DNA from: CAZWRK01 sp964635875
Lineage (GTDB): Bacteria; Pseudomonadota; Gammaproteobacteria; Burkholderiales; Aquaspirillaceae
Length of the DNA stretch: 31,041 bases
Direction: 5' to 3'
Assembly: GCA_964635875.1 (NCBI GenBank)
Contig: CAZWRK010000054.1
Coordinates: 1-31,041, forward strand
The notes under the pieces: generated by a model
The model's input: the letters and a program-made list of their open reading frames with translations, nothing else
What the model was told of the DNA's origin: nothing
Databases searched by the model: none
In this document: one piece after another, positions 29,433 through 31,041 of the stretch
How positions within the stretch are numbered: the stretch's first letter is position 1
Layout: every line of letters begins with the position of its first letter
Program-made: the position numbers and the translations under genes

Positions 29433-31041
29433 ATGGGTAATAAAGCACTATTTAGTAAAAATAAAGAAACAGGTGAGTGGGGTTTTCGTAAGGGAACTGA
29501 AGATATTATGGCTGATATTGAGGCATATAAAGGAGCAGCTAAAGACAAAAATATAGACATACCCGAAGATGATCTCAAACCAAAACCCTCCCTATTAAAT
29601 AGATTATTAGGTGTATTATCCTTTGCAGAAACAGCCCCTGCTGTTAACGAGTATCAAAAAACAGGGGACATAGGTAAAGCAGCTCAGGCTTACTTAGGCT
29701 CTGCAGCTAAAAGACTTACCCTTCAAGGAACTGAGGGGGACGCTACTTACTCAGATGTTTTACAAAATGAAGGTTTCGACGATGATGTATATACAAAAGG
29801 AGCTGGACTTGCTGGAGATATCTTTTTAGATCCTACAACATACTTAGGATTTGGATTAATACCCAAAGCCGCAAAACTTATCAAACTAAACAAACTTGTA
29901 GAACCTGGTTTGAAAGTTGCCTCCAAAGTAGTTTCCAAAGTACCTGGTGGTGTAAAGACTGTAGAAGCTTTAACTAAAGCTAAAAATGTGGCGGAGGAAG
30001 CCTTCGTTCCTTTTGCTAAAACTAAGAGATTAAAAAATATAAAAGGTGGGTCTGGGGCTGAGTTTATTGAAAAAGAACTACTTCCATATATAAAAGGAAC
30101 TAGAGCCGAACAAAGACAAGCGTTAGAGGAATTTGGTAAAGTGAGTAACAAAGCTCTTTCTTCTATTGAGGGTAAGCCAACTCAAGATACTGGAAAACTT
30201 CTTGCTGAGATGTTTCAAAAAGGAGAAACGCCTAAAGGTACGGAAGATTTATTTACATATACTAAGAAAGAATTAGCTAACTCTTTTAAAAATGAAAAAG
30301 AAAGAAACTTAATATCCTCTGAACTTGAGGATTATTTTCCTCGTGTTTTAACACCTGAGGCTCGTGAGTTCTTTAAAGACAGCAAATCAGCCTCGACAGC
30401 TATATCCGATACTTTAAAAAAGATAGGTCTTAGATCTAGTAAAGAAAGAAAAATAGGTCTAGAGGGTTCTGTTGCGGAAATAAATAAGATCTGGGAAGAG
30501 GGGTACGGATTTAAACTATATGACGAAGACTTCTTTAGAGCTGTAGCTACAAGGAAAATCGACAGCATAGCTAAAGTGAGAGCTTATGATTTTAATAAAA
30601 ACTTCCTAGATAACTTTGGATATAAAGAAGACGAGATAATGAAGCTTCCTCAAATGGAATCAAGACTTCGTGCTAGAAAAATAATAGAAGAAAAGTTTGG
30701 AGCGGCAGCTGAAGCTGGGGATGTTGGAGCTAAAGAAGCTTTAAGTAAGTTGGATGAAGCTGTAGATATTGATGGAGTTAAATATGTACCCTTTAAACCA
30801 GAGGGGGAATTGAACTTCTTTCCTGCTGAAATTACTAAAGCATCTGGAGAGACTACGACTATTGCAGGAGTTGGTAAAAATACAAAAACTGTCTGGATTC
30901 CACAGGCAATACAGAAAGATTTACAAAGAGCCTCAGGAATTTTAGCAGATGATGAGGCTACTAAAGGTATTCTTAAAGCCTACGATAAGCTAACAGGTTT
31001 ATGGAAATCAAATGTTACAGGATACTTTCCAGCCTTTCACG
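29433..31041 (+). CDS. Large internal virion protein, 3' end outside window
   Basis: 536 codons visible, still open at the window end. Start ATG at 29433 (MGNKALFSKNKETGEWGFRK); a second ATG at 29428 belongs to another frame and is a shadow. The protein is helical and amphipathic, with hydrophobic Gly/Ala stretches near 117-135 (GAGLAGDIFLDPTTYLGFGL) that could insert in a membrane. The last visible residues (YDKLTGLWKSNVTGYFPAFH) match a conserved element of very large phage internal proteins. An ejection or polyvalent protein is likely, but the remaining gene is needed to judge. Confidence 0.6.
   Translation, partial: MGNKALFSKNKETGEWGFRKGTEDIMADIEAYKGAAKDKNIDIPEDDLKPKPSLLNRLLGVLSFAETAPAVNEYQKTGDIGKAAQAYLGSAAKRLTLQGTEGDATYSDVLQNEGFDDDVYTKGAGLAGDIFLDPTTYLGFGLIPKAAKLIKLNKLVEPGLKVASKVVSKVPGGVKTVEALTKAKNVAEEAFVPFAKTKRLKNIKGGSGAEFIEKELLPYIKGTRAEQRQALEEFGKVSNKALSSIEGKPTQDTGKLLAEMFQKGETPKGTEDLFTYTKKELANSFKNEKERNLISSELEDYFPRVLTPEAREFFKDSKSASTAISDTLKKIGLRSSKERKIGLEGSVAEINKIWEEGYGFKLYDEDFFRAVATRKIDSIAKVRAYDFNKNFLDNFGYKEDEIMKLPQMESRLRARKIIEEKFGAAAEAGDVGAKEALSKLDEAVDIDGVKYVPFKPEGELNFFPAEITKASGETTTIAGVGKNTKTVWIPQAIQKDLQRASGILADDEATKGILKAYDKLTGLWKSNVTGYFPAFH

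Noticed and set aside
29308..29556. 82-aa frame spanning the junction of two internal protein genes
   Set aside because: It is an out-of-frame shadow; the frame starting at 29433 stays open to the window end and has normal protein composition.
1..31041. Alternative genetic code (TGA or TAG recoded)
   Set aside because: TGA and TAG end genes at tight ATGA overlaps and at normal protein lengths; no in-frame recoding is needed.

Overview
The window looks like about 31 kb of a tailed-phage (or prophage) genome with short-tailed, podovirus-like morphogenesis genes. It is AT-rich and read with the standard bacterial code: TGA closes real genes and forms ATGA start/stop overlaps. The strongest ribosome sites match the usual bacterial anti-Shine-Dalgarno sequence (AAGGAGGTGAT at 5084 and 8928). 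A second set of genes has no Shine-Dalgarno site but a TATAAT-like box 6-11 bases before ATG, as expected for leaderless mRNA. The host cannot be named from this window. No integrase, rRNA or tRNA was found.

Layout. (1) 1-5516, minus strand: a tightly packed leftward operon of small genes of unknown function (zinc ribbons, one- and two-pass membrane peptides), one MoxR-type AAA+ ATPase and, cut by the window edge, a protein made of six-residue Gly-x-Gly-Ile-[Glu/Lys]-Ala repeats. Five of its genes are short ones I found by reading the reverse strand. (2) 5517-5860: a divergent control region with a near-consensus leftward promoter and copies of a TATAAGGT(N)TATA motif that recurs in other promoters of the window. 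(3) 5861-9305: the candidate small terminase, two gene-poor stretches (6338-6789 and 7616-8546) and small accessory genes. The second stretch, about 930 bases, is full of perfect stems, including a nested 91-base hairpin, and is the best candidate here for an undescribed large structured RNA. (4) 9309-15837: DNA packaging and head genes in standard order (large terminase, membrane protein, portal, scaffold, major capsid protein, probable decoration protein), with intrinsic terminators. (5) 15881-19963: small structural genes, an HNH nuclease and a cassette of one SAM methyltransferase and two GT-A type glycosyltransferases. (6) 20003-24512: receptor-binding region with two large fibre proteins, each with an internally triplicated domain and the same Val-Ser-Asp-Thr-Val-Thr repeats. 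(7) 24547-31041: tail adaptor, beta-propeller-like tail protein, small structural protein and three candidate internal or ejection proteins, the last running off the window.

How it works together: the left operon should be the early or host-takeover arm, and the rightward genes build the particle: terminase fills a portal-bearing capsid, adaptor and tail proteins close it, fibres bind the host and internal proteins are ejected with the DNA. The methyltransferase/glycosyltransferase cassette sits among fibre and decoration genes and may modify virion proteins or glycans. Functional names rest on motif recognition and gene order only; no database search was possible.
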